Part shown: one piece after another, positions 38,192-49,860 of the stretch | Position numbering within the stretch: position 1 is the first letter of the stretch | Layout of the letters: every line of letters starts with the position of its first letter | The notes under the pieces: model-generated | What the model saw: only the letters and a program-made list of their open reading frames with translations | Databases searched by the model: none | What the model was told of the DNA's origin: nothing | Assembly (NCBI RefSeq): GCF_963678635.1 | Contig: NC_087068.1 | Span: 1,798,001-1,862,000 of the forward strand | Direction of reading: 5' to 3' | Source of the DNA: Symsagittifera roscoffensis | Taxonomy: Eukaryota; Xenacoelomorpha; Acoela; Convolutidae | DNA length: 64,000 nt | Translations under genes and position numbers: made by a program

Positions 38192-38925
38192 TGCGAACTC
38201 GGCGCAAATTCAAAAAAGATGATGGAAACGGATAATAAAAGTGTATAATTACCACTGGTAATTAGATTATCTAACTAAGTTTAAAACGGAATAAAATTAA
38301 CGTGTAAATTAAAACTGACTGTAGTCTAAAAAGAGCAACTAGTGACTCGAAGTCCACTGGACTTCGTAGAGTAGACGTTAACCGGTACTTGATTAATCAA
38401 TAAAGGTCAAGGTTAAGAGATACTAAAATACTAAATCACAACATTCCCCACTGCACAAAAAATTATATCTGCCCGCTCCCCAATGTAGCCAATATCACAC
38501 ATATACTCCATTCTCCCCTCACTCCACCAGAGCCAAATTTGAAACAAAAAGTAACAGCGTTTAGCAACAATGGAAATTAACAGAGAGTACAAATTACAAT
38601 GGAGGTGATTATATGGTAATATATACAGGCTACCTACAAGATTACACAGATATCTACAGCGACTGTACAGTTGACAAAATGATATGTACAATTGGGGTTA
38701 TGTGACATTTCTACAAATAAAACAAGCTAACCTACATAACTAACTAAATAAAAATGTACAAAATCGCTCAATTTGAGAGTTAGTACAGATACGTAAAATG
38801 AGTAATCCACTGGAGATAAGCTCGAGATAATGAAAAAAATAATAATATGTCAGCGCCAAAATTGTGCTACGAGAGTTTAAAAGTTTTCAGAGTTTTAATA
38901 TGTGGCGTTAAATCTATCATGGAAA

Positions 38926-39883
38926 CTATCGGCCGCCCTCCTTAACATCTGTATCTATGCCTGAGGATATGTCACTGCCGTCATCGTCCTGAATGTCCGT
39001 ACTGACTTCTACCAATGGAGATGGTATTTTCGCTACCATTGTTGTTAGAGAAGTAGGTGTTGTTGTTAGAGAAGTAGGTGTTGAGAAGGAGCCTTGCGTG
39101 GTTTCCGCCACCAGTGTTGGGTGCCATGGTATATCTTCAACTGGTGTCAAATAGTCCGATGGGGACGCCGATGAGTAAGTTGTCTGTGTCTGTAGACTTT
39201 TTGAGCTTGAGAATATTATTAGGGCTTCGTCATCGGAATCTACTAATTCGCTAGTCTCTGTTCCTAGAGTCACCTGGTCAATGAAGCGCCTGTCTCCGTA
39301 AAAATTAGGGGGGCCTCATTCCTTCTTGACCCAGGTTTGTTGCAGACCGGCGTTTTGGGCGTCTCCAATGTCTTTTCGGAGAGCTGTCTATTCTAATTGG
39401 GTCATCGCCTGTGCCCGTTGGGATAGTAATCGTCGTCTGTGTATTCGTTTGACTTGGTAAGGTACGTCTTGACTGATCTAAATCACTCTGCAAATTAAAA
39501 GTCGGTGTATTATATACAATTTCCGAGTCCGTACCCAAATAATTGTCGATAACTTTATCCCAAAGGTCTAACTCTAGCAAGGACTCTAAATTACTAAACG
39601 CGAATTTTGAACCATTCGTGCTCGGGGTGTTCGTTCTACTCCTTTTAGCTGCCTTTTCTCCAGTTGGTTTATAACTCGTCGATGGGCCTCCTGCGTTTGA
39701 GTCTGGTCTCTTCAACAGGGAGTTTCTCTTTCGTTTCCCCGCTAAATCATAGTTATTAATTAACGAATTCGGTACTGCCGAAAATTTACTGGGGACCGAC
39801 TGTTGGATTTTATTAAAAACTAAGTCAGATTTTCTGATCACGTGTCCATTGTCTGATGTAACCGTATGTTTCGTATCCGACAA
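38926..39883 (-). pseudogene. Copy 2 post-integrase tail
   Basis: Two minus-strand frames (39883-39305 and 39273-38926), offset by a frameshift, encode a Ser/Thr/Pro-rich, apparently disordered tail. NGHVIRKSDLVFNK matches NGKIIRKSDLAIKR of the young element, and a GDRRFIDQV phrase matches its GERVFTSVV. No membrane segment or signal peptide, so it is not an envelope protein. Confidence 0.65.
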
Positions 39884-40385
39884 TGGTTTTCCCCCAAGTG
39901 GTTTAAAGTAGGGTTCTCCTTCCCTTCGGTTAACTGTCCTCCTAAACCAGTTACCTCCGTGGCTGAAAGAGTTTGACAGTGGGGCTCGCTGAAAATTTCT
40001 GTCTACTTTGTCCGAAGGGTCGCCCTCATACCCCCTTTTGTCCGTCGCTATGTTTTCCAGATGGCCATCCCCGAAAGCGTCATCTGCTCCCCAGTCTTGC
40101 GCTCTATTCGTTGATAGTATTGACTTCCCCTTATCTAAACTAATCGCGTGTGAGACCAGAGATTTCCAAAACGTGTTAGGGGATCTATTAAAATGTTTTG
40201 AAAAAGGAGAGCATCCAATGGATGATTGTTTCGTTGAACGAATATTTCAGATGATTTTATCAATAGCCATATTTACAGATAATTTTGGATCGTTAAACGA
40301 CATTGCCAATAGTTTTGCTTTAATGTCTTTCAGATGAGTCGTTCTACGACTCCGTTGGATTTGTGATCCCCGACAATACACAGGA

Positions 40386-40865
40386 TTAATTTAATGTTGT
40401 TCTTCTCGCAGAAGTTTCTAAAATCGTTGAAGTAAAACATGACCCATGGTCGACTCTAATAGACTTTGGAAATCCGTGAAGATGACAATCGAATACTAAA
40501 ATCGAAGAAGCCGAGGTGTTATTCACTACCTCCGCTGACGGAAATTTTGAGAAGCGATCGATGCTTAACAAAACTTATTTCGAGTTGCCTCAATTTTTGT
40601 CCAATGGACCCGCAAAGTCTATATCTACTTCTTCGTTTGGTTTGACCAGAATTGGTAATTTCTCCGTATAGTTCGTACCTAATATCACTTTTAGATTCTT
40701 ACCGGCCTTGATGCAATGGATGTAGTTTTTCCCATGATAATAGATCTCTCTGTATAGATGTGGCCACCAAATGATCTCTGCCAAGGATTTCATCCCGAAC
40801 TGTCCTGGGTGCGTTTCGTGTAGTAGCGACAAGAATGGCGACCTTAGAGCCGCTGGAACTATCAA
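40386..40865 (-). pseudogene. Copy 2 integrase fragments
   Basis: The zinc-binding domain has HETHPGQF (HX3H), but the first Cys of the CX2C pair is Tyr. Then comes DIDFAGPL (first core Asp). Two in-frame stops fall just after it (near 40596 and 40584), and SIDRFSKFPS follows in the same frame; then IRVDHGS (second Asp). The third acidic residue is not seen. Zinc domain and core are in one frame here, unlike in the young element. Confidence 0.85.
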
Positions 40866-41037
40866 TTTGTTATCGTTAAATAACGTGAATGTCTCTCTGT
40901 CGTAAGGGGGAACTTAGAGTTGACAAGTTCGGGACAAATTTCATATATTGGTTGATTGACCCGAAGAATGACCCTAATTCGGATATGTTTATAGGGTTTG
41001 GAAGGCTTTTTAGTGAATTTGATTTTCCCACCAATAG

Positions 41038-41543
41038 TTACACGCCCAAATTTGATATCTTGAAGCCCAGCCACTCTATTTCTTTTTGGAAAAATGCGCA
41101 TTTCTCCCATTTTACCGCCACATTCTTGTTGTCCAAGATGTTTAAAATTTTTGATAAAATCGCTTTGTGTTCATTTAATGATCCTTTGGAAGCTATTAAA
41201 ATGTCGTCGATATAACAATTGGTAAAATGAATGTCTTTCAATAAAGAATCCATCACCCTCTGGAATTCGTTTAGCCTATCGCCTAGTCCGTAAAACCCAT
41301 TAAAAACCTTTAGGTCCCGTTGGTTTCACTCCCTACAATGCTGAAATTACACCGTTTACTAGTGTCTGTGCATAATTGTTGTTGACTGTACGCATTTTTT
41401 AGATCTAGATTACTAAACCAAACTTCCCCTGAATCTTTGCTGGACAGTTGGAGAGCTATGTTGTCGATAAGCTCGTGTATGTTTGGCATCTGATATTTGT
41501 TCTTGAACATCTGGTTATTTAGTAGTTTCGAATGTAATGCCAA
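41038..41543 (-). pseudogene. Copy 2 reverse transcriptase fragments
   Basis: Two minus-strand pieces. 41543-41310 has KYQMPNIHELIDN and WFSNLDLKNAYSQ (first catalytic Asp). 41256-41038 has NCYIDDILIA (catalytic pair), KWEKCAFF and EWLGFKI. A frameshift and lost bases separate them. The usual RNase H region between RT and integrase is absent. Confidence 0.88.
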
Positions 41544-41962
41544 CTTGATACTACCGTCTTTTTTTTGTAATCGCTATTGGACCAATAAAACAGTCTTCAT
41601 CTCATTTGTTTAACTTCACAATATGCCCCTCTTTTTCCATTCTATTTAATTCCATCTTTACATTATCTAGTAAATGCAGGGGAACTCTTCTACCTTTGGT
41701 TTGAATGGAGAGTGGAAATAAGTAATTTTTCTGTCCAATGTTGATTTCCCAACTCTGTTAAATAATCCTTTGTACTTATGATACAGATTAAGCATTGTGT
41801 CTGAATGATTGTTTAACTTACACACTCTGGTAGTGTTATGTTGTTGACGGGTAGTAGAAGCTGTCGTTGAGCTATCTCGATTCCGATTTGTGGTAGATTA
41901 TCGTTTCCCAGGATATTCCTCTGATGTCCAGAAGTGATAAAAAATGGAGTTTCGTCCGCGGT

Positions 41963-42544
41963 CTATCCATTGGATTGTATTCTCACTACCACTTTCCCGA
42001 TGATGTTGATTGTATCACTGGTAAACCCGCAGTATAGTTCCCTAGTCTTCTTGTCTACTGGGTGTATTTTCAATTGTGGGTTTCTCAACTTCAATTCGTG
42101 TACAACGTTTTGTTTCAGGAAGCTCACTGGGCTCGCTGAGTCCACTGGAATGTTCAGATTAACTTTCGCATTGTCTCCCAGTCCGATGTTAACTAATTTC
42201 TTGGTTTCCAAGCCAGTGGTATCATAGATGGTACTGATGTTAAGAACGGAATAGTCGTCGTTGTCGCTGATCCCCTCTTCGGTCCACGCGTTGATCACAC
42301 CGCAAAAATTTTCTTCACTTCTTGCTTGAAGGTCTTCTGGGGAATATGAACAATTCTGACTATTTACAGTTTCTTCTACAGTATTAACAGCGGGTTTTCT
42401 TCCTTTCGATTTACACAGTCTTCCGAAATGTTCTTTATATTTACAAAAATTACAAACTATTTCTTTCGCCGGACACACACTCAGACGACCCATGGTAAAA
42501 GCATTCCCGCATTTCATACAAGTGTTTGATCTTTCTATGTTCAA
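41963..42544 (-). pseudogene. Copy 2 nucleocapsid zinc knuckles and protease
   Basis: Starts within the nucleocapsid: CMKCGNAFTMG..C, then CNFCKYKEHFGRLC, a CX2CX4HX4C knuckle. About 100 residues later comes the retropepsin loop VDSASPVSF, with Asp-Ser-Ala in place of the usual Asp-Thr/Ser-Gly, and near the end INIIGKV. The next segment (flap and second half) is truncated by a frame break. Confidence 0.88.
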
Positions 42545-42726
42545 GCTTGGTTCCTTTTTTACATTATTAAAACTTTTTGTACACTCTGCCGCTACTTCCT
42601 GTCGTGTTGAATGATCTAGTCATATTTGTTAATTTCAGATGGTTGTAGTAGCCTTTTTCGTCGATGGTGTTTTGGTTGAGTGCATCCACTGGATTGAGAG
42701 TTTCCGAAAGTAGTCTATGTTGTAAG

Positions 42727-43062
42727 TCACAATTTTTTTATGTTAAAAATAAATACGTATCTGATCCACTCCTGTTCAGCATTGATTCCAATTTCGCAAG
42801 ATCTTGCTAAACCTGATAGTGCGCCCCAAAATTGTTCGTAGGATTCTCTATCCTTTTGTGTCCTGCTCAGTAATTTATATCGTTCAAACGTTATATTTGT
42901 CGGTTTGATAAAAGCCGCTTCTAGCAGTTCGAAAAATTCTTTGAACGAGATTCCTAGGACTTTTACCCTTGGATGTTTTTGGGCAAAGACTCTTTTCCCT
43001 TTCGCTCCTAAGGCCAAGTATAGGATTGATCTTACTTTTTTGTCGGCCTCATATCTCCTCAT
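42727..43062 (-). pseudogene. Copy 2 gag (capsid) fragment
   Basis: The minus strand encodes the family gag box (VRSILYLALGAKGKRVFAQ) followed by FFELLEAAF and ITFERYKLLSRTQ, matching the intact element's KSQLYLALGKEGQKCF and TYERFKFFGRRQ. Stops precede and follow it. A further upstream piece is readable to about 43370. Confidence 0.85.
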
Positions 43063-43640
43063 TCCTCCGAATTTTCGTTTCTCTGCTGCTAGTCTTTTTT
43101 CTCTGCGTGTTTGTAGACTCGCATTGTCTCTTTATTCCTGGCCTCTCTAGCTTTCCTCTGTTGGTCAGTTTCTGACTCCTGGGCGCCTTCAAGGATTGGT
43201 AACGTAGTCTCCCCTTCCAATGGTTCCTTCAGATTGTCTATATCTAGATTTTAATTCGCAATGATAGCCAGGTGAAATTGGTCTATACAGTTGTTCCATT
43301 GGGTGGGAGCTTCTACCCTGTGGTTTAGCCAAAAGGCAGGTATTCCCCGCAGATTCGAATGAGTTGTTGACTGCGCCATAATAAAAGTGTATAATTACCA
43401 CTGGTAATTTTATTATCTAACTAAGTTTAAAACGGAATAAAATTAATGTGTGAATTAAAACTGATTGTAGTCTAAAGAGAGCTACTAGTGACTCGAAGTA
43501 GTCTTCGTAGAGTAGACGGTAAAGTTAACCGGTACTTGATTAATCAATAAAGGTCAAGGCTAAGAGATACTAAAATACAAAATCACAATAACGTAATACA
43601 TGTATTTAACCGCAAGGAATTTTAAATCTTGATATCCGAA

Positions 43641-44040
43641 TTATTATCTTTAGTCAGTACAATTTAGGATGTCATGATGAATAGTTTCGATTAAAAGTTT
43701 AATTTTTTTAGACAACATTAGCCTCTTTTCTGTGTAGATTTTTTGCTCGTGGAGTCTCAAATCAATGGGTACTATTGTAACTCTGGAGATTAAAAAATTG
43801 TTCGTAGGATTCTCTATCCTTTTGTGTCCTGCTCAGTAATTTATATCGTTCAAACGTTATATTTGTCGGTTTGATAAAATTATTATCTTTAGTCAGTACA
43901 GTTTAGGATGTCATCATGAATAGTTTCGATTTAAAGTTTAATTTTTTCTTAGACAACATTAGCCTCTTTTCTGTGTAGATTTTTTGCTCGTGGAGTCTCA
44001 AATCAATGGGTTTTAATTTAACTCTGGAGATTAAAAAATT
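43641..44040. repeat. LTR internal duplication with a gag-derived 85-bp filler
   Basis: Within the right LTR of element X, 43641-43800 is repeated at 43880-44040 with several differences. The stretch between (about 43795-43879) is identical to 42829-42913, part of the gag of copy 2, in the same orientation. Short homologies (AAATTGTTCG, GATAAAA) sit at its edges. Confidence 0.9.
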
Positions 44041-44408
44041 AACGAATAAAGGTATCTTCTAAACTCATACTTGGCGTTACAAATAATTGACAATTGTCTT
44101 TCATGTTGAAGTTTTACGGCCTGACTGTTGCCGCGAAGGTCAGCACGTAATCACGGCCTTCACGACTGAACATAATTATTAGCATATCGATAACTTAGGA
44201 TGGCTAATTTATAATTATAATCATGGTGTAAATCTTTATAAATCCGGATTAATAACACGAAGAAACAAAAAGTACATTTTAAGAGCCAAAAACTTCTTAA
44301 GTTATCCCCTCAAAATTAACTTGGACAATTTTTAAAACGCCCGTTAGAAAATTTTCACCAAAAAGCATGTGTTGTCCCGGTGTTCAGACAATTTAAACAC
44401 CTTCCAGG

Positions 44409-44525
44409 CAGGGGTGAATCTGTGGGATTGTCGAGGTGTCGTCCGGGCAAAAAATCGGTAAAGATTTTGAGTAGTTTTGAAAGTCTGACTTCTACGCGAG
44501 AAAACTCTAGATCCGCGCTACCCCT
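44409..44525. mobile_element. Short MITE (CAGGGG..GGATCTAGAG termini)
   Basis: CAGGGGTGAATCTGTGG on the left and CTCTAGATCCGCGCTACCCCT on the right are imperfect inverted repeats of the same type as the 23.96-kb MITE. 117 bp, noncoding. A C14 run follows at about 44788-44801. Confidence 0.6.
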
Positions 44526-44863
44526 CAAATGGAGTACACACTCGCGTTAAAGAAATGAAACAAAATTCACTGGTGAAAAGAAATAAAATCAAAAGGGGAA
44601 TTTTAGACTAAAATATCTGAGCCAAAGGTGCCAATTTTAAAACTGCTGCCGGGTTTAATGTTAATGAGTGAGGGTGAGTTCTAAAAAGTTTTCTTCACAT
44701 TGAATTCCAAATTTTATGAGTTTCTGTGGCATAACTAAAATATCGGGGTGATTCCACAAACTATGACAAATGGTTCTTTAAACGCCCCCCCCCCCCCCCT
44801 CTAAGGGGCCTGATAGTATCAAACAAGACGTTTTAGGTTACAGTATTTCATGCTCATTTACAG

Positions 44864-45206
44864 GTGATGTTCGTCTAATTTGTTTCGACGATGGAAGCCT
44901 GCTCTTACTAAGCCCAATCAACGAATCCAACAAAAAATGCAAGCTCAAGTATCGATTCCTGAACTACGCCGCAAGATGGCGACTCATCACTGATCAAAAC
45001 CAGATTTTTCAACACCTGGAATCAGAAGTCCAGTCAAATACGAAAGATGAGTTAACGAAACTGTCCAGGACGAACAATGTGGGCTTGGTGGTACTTGAGT
45101 CTCCCTACCGAATTCAGCCCAATAAGGTCGTGTTTCTCAGCAGCAAACAGTCCACCACTAACCAGATTGATGTGTTGTCAGAATGTGTGGAGAAGCTGCC
45201 AGAAAA
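44864..45206 (+). CDS. RhoGEF exon 4: PH domain
   Basis: After TTTACAG, two bases complete a Cys codon. The reading DVRLICFDDGSLLLLSPI matches the PH strands that read LFLFNDVLLVTK in ephexins. The end (RIQPNKVVFLSSKQSTTNQ then DVLSECVEKL) corresponds to the last strands and C-terminal helix of the PH domain. The usual Trp of the C-terminal PH helix is not visible. The exon ends in GTAAGT, leaving two bases. A longer frame past the donor soon stops. Confidence 0.82.
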
Positions 45207-45741
45207 GTAAGTTTGAACTGCAACTTTTCTGTTGACCATTTTTGACATTTTGCCCTGTTTAAAAACAAAATCAAAGCATATCCGCATTTTTTTCACATTA
45301 CTTTAATGAAGACGAGGAACATTCCCTTTTAGATATTTCTTGAAACTTTGACCAAAATCGTGTTTATAAGCGCCAGCTCCCTCTCAACATTAGCTCATGA
45401 TGACTCACGAGGCATCCAGAAAAATGATCGGTTTGGCTTTCAGAAATTGGATGCAGTAAAAAACAGGTCCGCACTCTGGCAAACGAAATCTAACTTCAGG
45501 GGCAAAAGCGTCCCGATTTCCTGAAGTTGATTTTTTGCCCCATTTGCCAGATATCGATTCGTACGAGTTGCGTTATTTAGTTGATTTTAAGTCAATACGA
45601 GTTGCCTTTGGTTACATTCAATTGCCTTAGGTGCTTCACATTTGAATGATTGATTGGCTGGCACTGGTCTGTAAGGATGTGGCTGTCATCGTGCCAAAAT
45701 TGTTTTTATTTGAATTACCATAGAAACGAGTTGGTTACATT

Positions 45742-46364
45742 CCCGGGTTGACCTCCATAGACCGAAAATGCTAATCATACAATTTCATACACTTAGTCTA
45801 TGGAAAAATGCTAGTCATACAAATTTCATACATTTTTGCAAAATGAGTTCAATCAAATTTCAAAGGTATTTTATAGTTGTTTTGGTATCTCTTCATAAAA
45901 AAAGGAAAAAAATGGTTTGAAAAAAATGCTAGTCATACAATTTCAAAATTTAAAAATTCAAATTTTAGAAATAATCATCTTTGAAAATTATCGCCAAAAT
46001 GTAAAATTTCATTACTTTCGTTATATTATTTGTGTAAGACAGAAGTAACAAATATCACACTGTTTCCAATGCATTTTTAATGCGAGACGGCCAAACCGTT
46101 GGTTACTACGATGAGTAATTAAGGCTTATGTCATTTGTGTTCGGTTACGAACACAACCAAAAAAATTTTGAGAAATTTAAATGTAAAAAATCAAAATTTT
46201 TGGTTTATGGAAAAATGCTAGTCATACAATTTCCATATATGAAAAAATACTAATCATAGACCTTTCATGCAATTTTCTGTACGTATAGAATTGTATGGAA
46301 AGTGTATGACTAGCATTTTTCCATATATGGAAATTGTATGACTAGTACTTTTGGTCATCCCGGG
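45742..46364. mobile_element. CCCGGGTTGACC/CCCGGGATGACC foldback MITE, best copy
   Basis: 623 bp with terminal inverted repeats CCCGGGTTGACC (left) and GGTCATCCCGGG (right). Sub-terminal arms repeat GCTAATCATACAATTTC / GGAAATTGTATGACTAG several times in both orientations. No coding frame. A target duplication is not evident. Relatives lie at 19.97 and 29.8-31.9 kb. Confidence 0.75.
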
Positions 46365-46460
46365 TTATGGTTGTGAAGTAGAGGTCAAATTATGGATCAT
46401 AAAATACTGAATTGAAGTTGGTTCTCTTATGTCTTATCTTTGCTATTATACGGTTCATTA

Positions 46461-46529
46461 GTACAAGTGCAGTTGTACAAGTGCATTAGTACAAGCGCAG
46501 TTGTACAAGTGCATTAGTACAAGTGCAGT
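46461..46529. repeat. 14-bp minisatellite in alternating dimers
   Basis: Five units of GTACAAGTGCA(GTT/TTA), alternating GTT and TTA endings, so the effective period is 28 bp. It ends just before the gag of the decayed copy 3 element. Confidence 0.9.
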
Positions 46530-47514
46530 ACTTTCACATTGTGCCAGTCGCATACGAATTAAGCTCATCGCGGCCAAGATGTTTTCGGTCGCGGATCGTC
46601 TCAGGAACCGCCGGTTGCATGGGAAGATTATATCCAGAAAATCAGTTGTGATCGCAAAAGAAGAACTTGACATAGATGACTTACTAGAAAGCATCATTAC
46701 CGGAAAATATTTAGCCCACATCAAAAGAATCCCCATGCACAGGGGACCAGACAGCGCGGACCGAGACAGACACAGGGATCAATACTGCAATAACGGAACA
46801 TCGCAGATTTGATGAAGATAGAAGAATGTTTAAAGAAAGCACCCGGAGAGAAGCGAACAAAAAGAGTGAAGTCCATACTAGTTCTATCGAAAGGCAGACA
46901 AGGACAGCGTTAACTCGATATTTTTATCAGAAGTATCTACATCTAAAAATTGTCTAAATTTTTTATAGAGCTGTGAAAAATGGCGAGGGACTCATTCATG
47001 AAAGATCCAAATGTCACTGATAGAAGCTTTACGACTTTCGGCCAGAAACAGATGGACAAAAAAACCATGGAACATATTTTCGTGGCCTTTCTGATTTGAC
47101 TCGAGGGTGCGGTTTCGGTGATAAGAAAGATTGCATTCTACGAAGTTTCTTATGTTCAACATGAAGATTGACGAAAAAAAAAACAAATTTGCATGGAAAC
47201 AGTGAGCCCTAGTGATGCAAGTAGTAGTGAGGGAACAAAGAAAACTTAAGAACAAATGAGTCATTGTGGGACTTCTGAAGATTTGGACGAATTAAATTCA
47301 ACCCGAGGCAATCGAACAACCCAGGGCAAAGTGGGAGTTGCATGAAGAGTGAAGAGAAAGCCAGTAAATGGATTCAATGGACAGGTGCATTTATATGTGA
47401 AAATCCATTGATACCTACTCTTCGAGAATATTGTTAAGCGAAAAACATCATGTGCAATAATTATAGTGGCCGCGCACTTCGCTAAAAACTGCAAGAAAAT
47501 GGCAGTCAATCAGG

Positions 47515-47714
47515 NNNNNNNNNNNNNNNNNNNNNNNNNNNNNNNNNNNNNNNNNNNNNNNNNNNNNNNNNNNNNNNNNNNNNNNNNNNNNNNNNNNNNN
47601 NNNNNNNNNNNNNNNNNNNNNNNNNNNNNNNNNNNNNNNNNNNNNNNNNNNNNNNNNNNNNNNNNNNNNNNNNNNNNNNNNNNNNNNNNNNNNNNNNNNN
47701 NNNNNNNNNNNNNN
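47515..47714. other. Assembly gap (200 N)
   Basis: Exactly 200 N, within copy 3 just after the zinc-knuckle remnant. Confidence 0.99.
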
Positions 47715-48199
47715 CGGTAAAGCTGCGGAGGTTTCAAAATTAGATGACAAGTTTAGCGTGGCACAAGTGAATGCATTTATTAGGCTATTAGCGCGTTTGG
47801 TTTAAGAAAAAGGTAGCGGCTTTGGTTTGCGAAAAAAAATCTGAACCAGAATTACGTAATCGGAAAGAATGCGCAGCATAAAAACACATCGACGCGTTCA
47901 GAAACTGTAATTTGATCTGAACGTTTATGAAAACCATAAGCGTACCAAAAGCTGCAAAAAATGAAAATTGGAAGACCTTTCAGACATGAGTGAGAACAGC
48001 GATTCATCGGGAAAAACAGGGCAGGACGCCAAGGAATTACCCACTAAAAATGTCCATGGCACAAAGTAAATTGATCTCATTGATCTGGTTGGACTGGCCG
48101 TAGAGTTTGATGGAGAATTCAGCTGTTTTCTAAAAAATTTTGAGGTCTTTAACAACCGTGGCCGTTTTTTTGACATTTTGTTCGTTTTTTTTTCTGCTT

Positions 48200-48523
48200 T
48201 TAACAGGACTTTGTTTATTGGAGGATGGAATGATTCTCACGCCCCAACTATTTGCACCAACTTTGATAGGTTTATTTCAAGGGCATGCATATAAGGTTAA
48301 AATGCAAGATTCAACCAGTAGTTACTTTTGGTGGCCGGACATGATCCGGCAATTTCAGATTATTGCTACAAACTGTGAAGAACGCATCAAAACGAAAAAA
48401 CAATGCGTTTTTGCCGAGTACAGACGTAACCAATTTAGAACCACCGGAAGAGTAAATCAAGAAATATATTTGGATTCTCTTGGGCCGTTACCGTACCCTG
48501 GGGTTCATCTAAATATCTCCTAA
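48200..48523 (+). pseudogene. Copy 3 integrase zinc-binding domain remnant
   Basis: The plus strand reads LLEDGMIL, then GHAYKVKMQD, YFWWPDMIRQF, CEERIKTKKQ and LDSLGPLPYPG. It corresponds to the HHCC domain and first core strand of Ty3/gypsy integrases, with one His and one Cys lost. The core beyond is not recognisable. Confidence 0.8.
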
Positions 48524-49860
48524 ATTCTGTTGATTGATTTCCAAAGTAGCCAATTGTTCAAAATAGAACTCGCATAACAGCAGCGGCAATAAAGGAATTT
48601 TTAAAAAACAATATAACCCTACACGCAATATCAAATGTAATTACAGAAGAAAACTAAAGTAATTAGAAAATTAAACACTCTTTAGGGTTGGGTGGGTAAC
48701 CTACGACGCATCTGTCAAAAATTGTCATGGCAGAATGTATTGTTTTCATTACATAAGAACAACCAAATGTTTCGCTTGAGGGTTATGCAGGGCTACTCGA
48801 TGCCGGACGACGAATCGAAAATGGGCATAATCGATAGCTTTAAGCTTCTCTTAGCTCCAGAGACTATGGCCCAAGGCACTGCTGCGAGTACTAACGTTGA
48901 ACCGACTCGGCAGAGAGCGCCAGTGTTAAACTCTAAGAAACTAGTCACCAAATTGTTCTAAGAAATTAGAATAGACTAAAATTGGAACCTCATTTTGAAG
49001 TGCTTAAAGAGAAAGTGTTTCGAGAAACTGATCATATAGATAAGTTGTTATCGCAAAAAGTTGTACATAAACCTGGCCTCTCAGAAACTTTAGGATCTAA
49101 ATCACGATTATCTGCAGTTGCTGAAACCGCAAGTCCTAGACAAGGAATAGTGGGCGGCAAGAAATGTGATAGCTCCAATGCGGATACCAGAAAGAAAACG
49201 GTGTTAATGACTACGGTTTAATTGCCACAAACAGAGGACCCTTAAAATTTCACATTGACAAATCGTCGGTTAGGATGGACTCAAAGCCACGAGAGCCTTC
49301 TTGTTGTCAGGTTGATTGCAGAAAAACCCATAATAGCACAAAAATCTAGTGATGCTGCCATCTGCGGATGAAGCCGAAGAAGATGATGCTGATCAAACAA
49401 CCTGTCGTTGTTCTAATGAGATGGACATCCAAGAAGTCGAGGATAGAGTACTTAAAGTATATAATGTGTCGGCAGGTGCTGAACGAGCTGAGGAAATCAA
49501 GGAAGGGGTACTGAACATAACACTGAACGCAGGCGAGAATAGTCAGCAAGGAGTATCGTCGGAGAAAAAACGCCCAAGCCTTAACAATTCCGTCATAAAA
49601 CGCGAACTTTACTGGGTAGACAGCCACTGTAATTTTTGAGGGAAACGTTATTCACCAGTGTTATCTCAATGGGGACAGGCCAGTCAACGTTGTCACCCGA
49701 GGAGACAACTCAGACGATGACGAGAACATGTTGCAGAAAGCGGCATCGATTTCGTCAATACGAACGGCTAGTAGACCGAGAGGGAGAATCATCATGGGAG
49801 ATAAACCGATGAGTAAGAAAGTGACAATTAGCCTAGTGAAAAAAATACTGAGCCAGTAAA

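Larger units (their letters stand above)
38233..43590 (-). mobile_element. Degenerate Ty3/gypsy element (copy 2), nested in an LTR of element X
   Basis: LTRs are 38233-38443 and 43379-43590 (about 211 bp, differing by several substitutions and a small indel). The flanks ACGGA (left) and ACGTA (right) are a plausible 5-bp target duplication with one mismatch. On the minus strand the primer-binding site TGGCGCAGTC (43378-43369) directly follows the 5' LTR and fits the 3' end of a tRNA-Ser. In minus order: gag, CCHC, protease, RT, a deleted RNase H region, integrase and a tail. All reading frames are broken. It is the same clade as 51495-59113: the gag box, protease, IN and tail motifs align by eye. 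Confidence 0.9.
36411..44257 (-). mobile_element. Outer LTR retroelement X, internally deleted, interrupted by a nested element
   Basis: The left LTR is 36411-36901. The right LTR is split: 38192-38232 plus 43591-44257, broken by the 38233-43590 element. Shared LTR landmarks: TGC.AACTCGG at the left edge, TTATCTTTAGTCAGTAC, AACATTAGCCTC, AGTCT..AATCAATGGGT and TATAAATCCGGAT near the right edge. A GGGGAGTG purine tract borders the left LTR on the minus strand, which gives minus orientation. The 1.29 kb of interior (36902-38191) has only low-complexity minus-strand frames, so gag-pol is gone. GAAGAAA occurs at both outer edges but is offset by about a base, a possible target duplication. Confidence 0.72.
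46530..49860 (+). mobile_element. Heavily decayed Ty3/gypsy element (copy 3), plus strand
   Basis: Same family as the young element, shown by short collinear matches: a PBS-like GTGCCAGTCGCAT near 46540; IAKEELDIDDLLE (46650-46690; young element IAKDSVDIEDVIN); KSILVLSKGRQGQ near 46870; a half zinc knuckle AAHFAKNC at about 47470; an integrase zinc domain at 48270-48500 with YFWWPDM and LDSLGPLP; EPHFEVLKEKVFRETDH near 48985 (young: EPYYRVLKDEIVRESDH); and RETLFTSVISM near 49640 (young: GERVFTSVVDL). Protease, RT and RNase H are deleted or in the gap. No LTR pair found. Confidence 0.75.

Noticed and set aside
44788-44801. Poly-C run (also 23991-24004 poly-G and 60377-60392 poly-C) as a functional element
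   Set aside because: Single homopolymers next to MITE-like sequence, with no further structure; length is also unreliable in assemblies.
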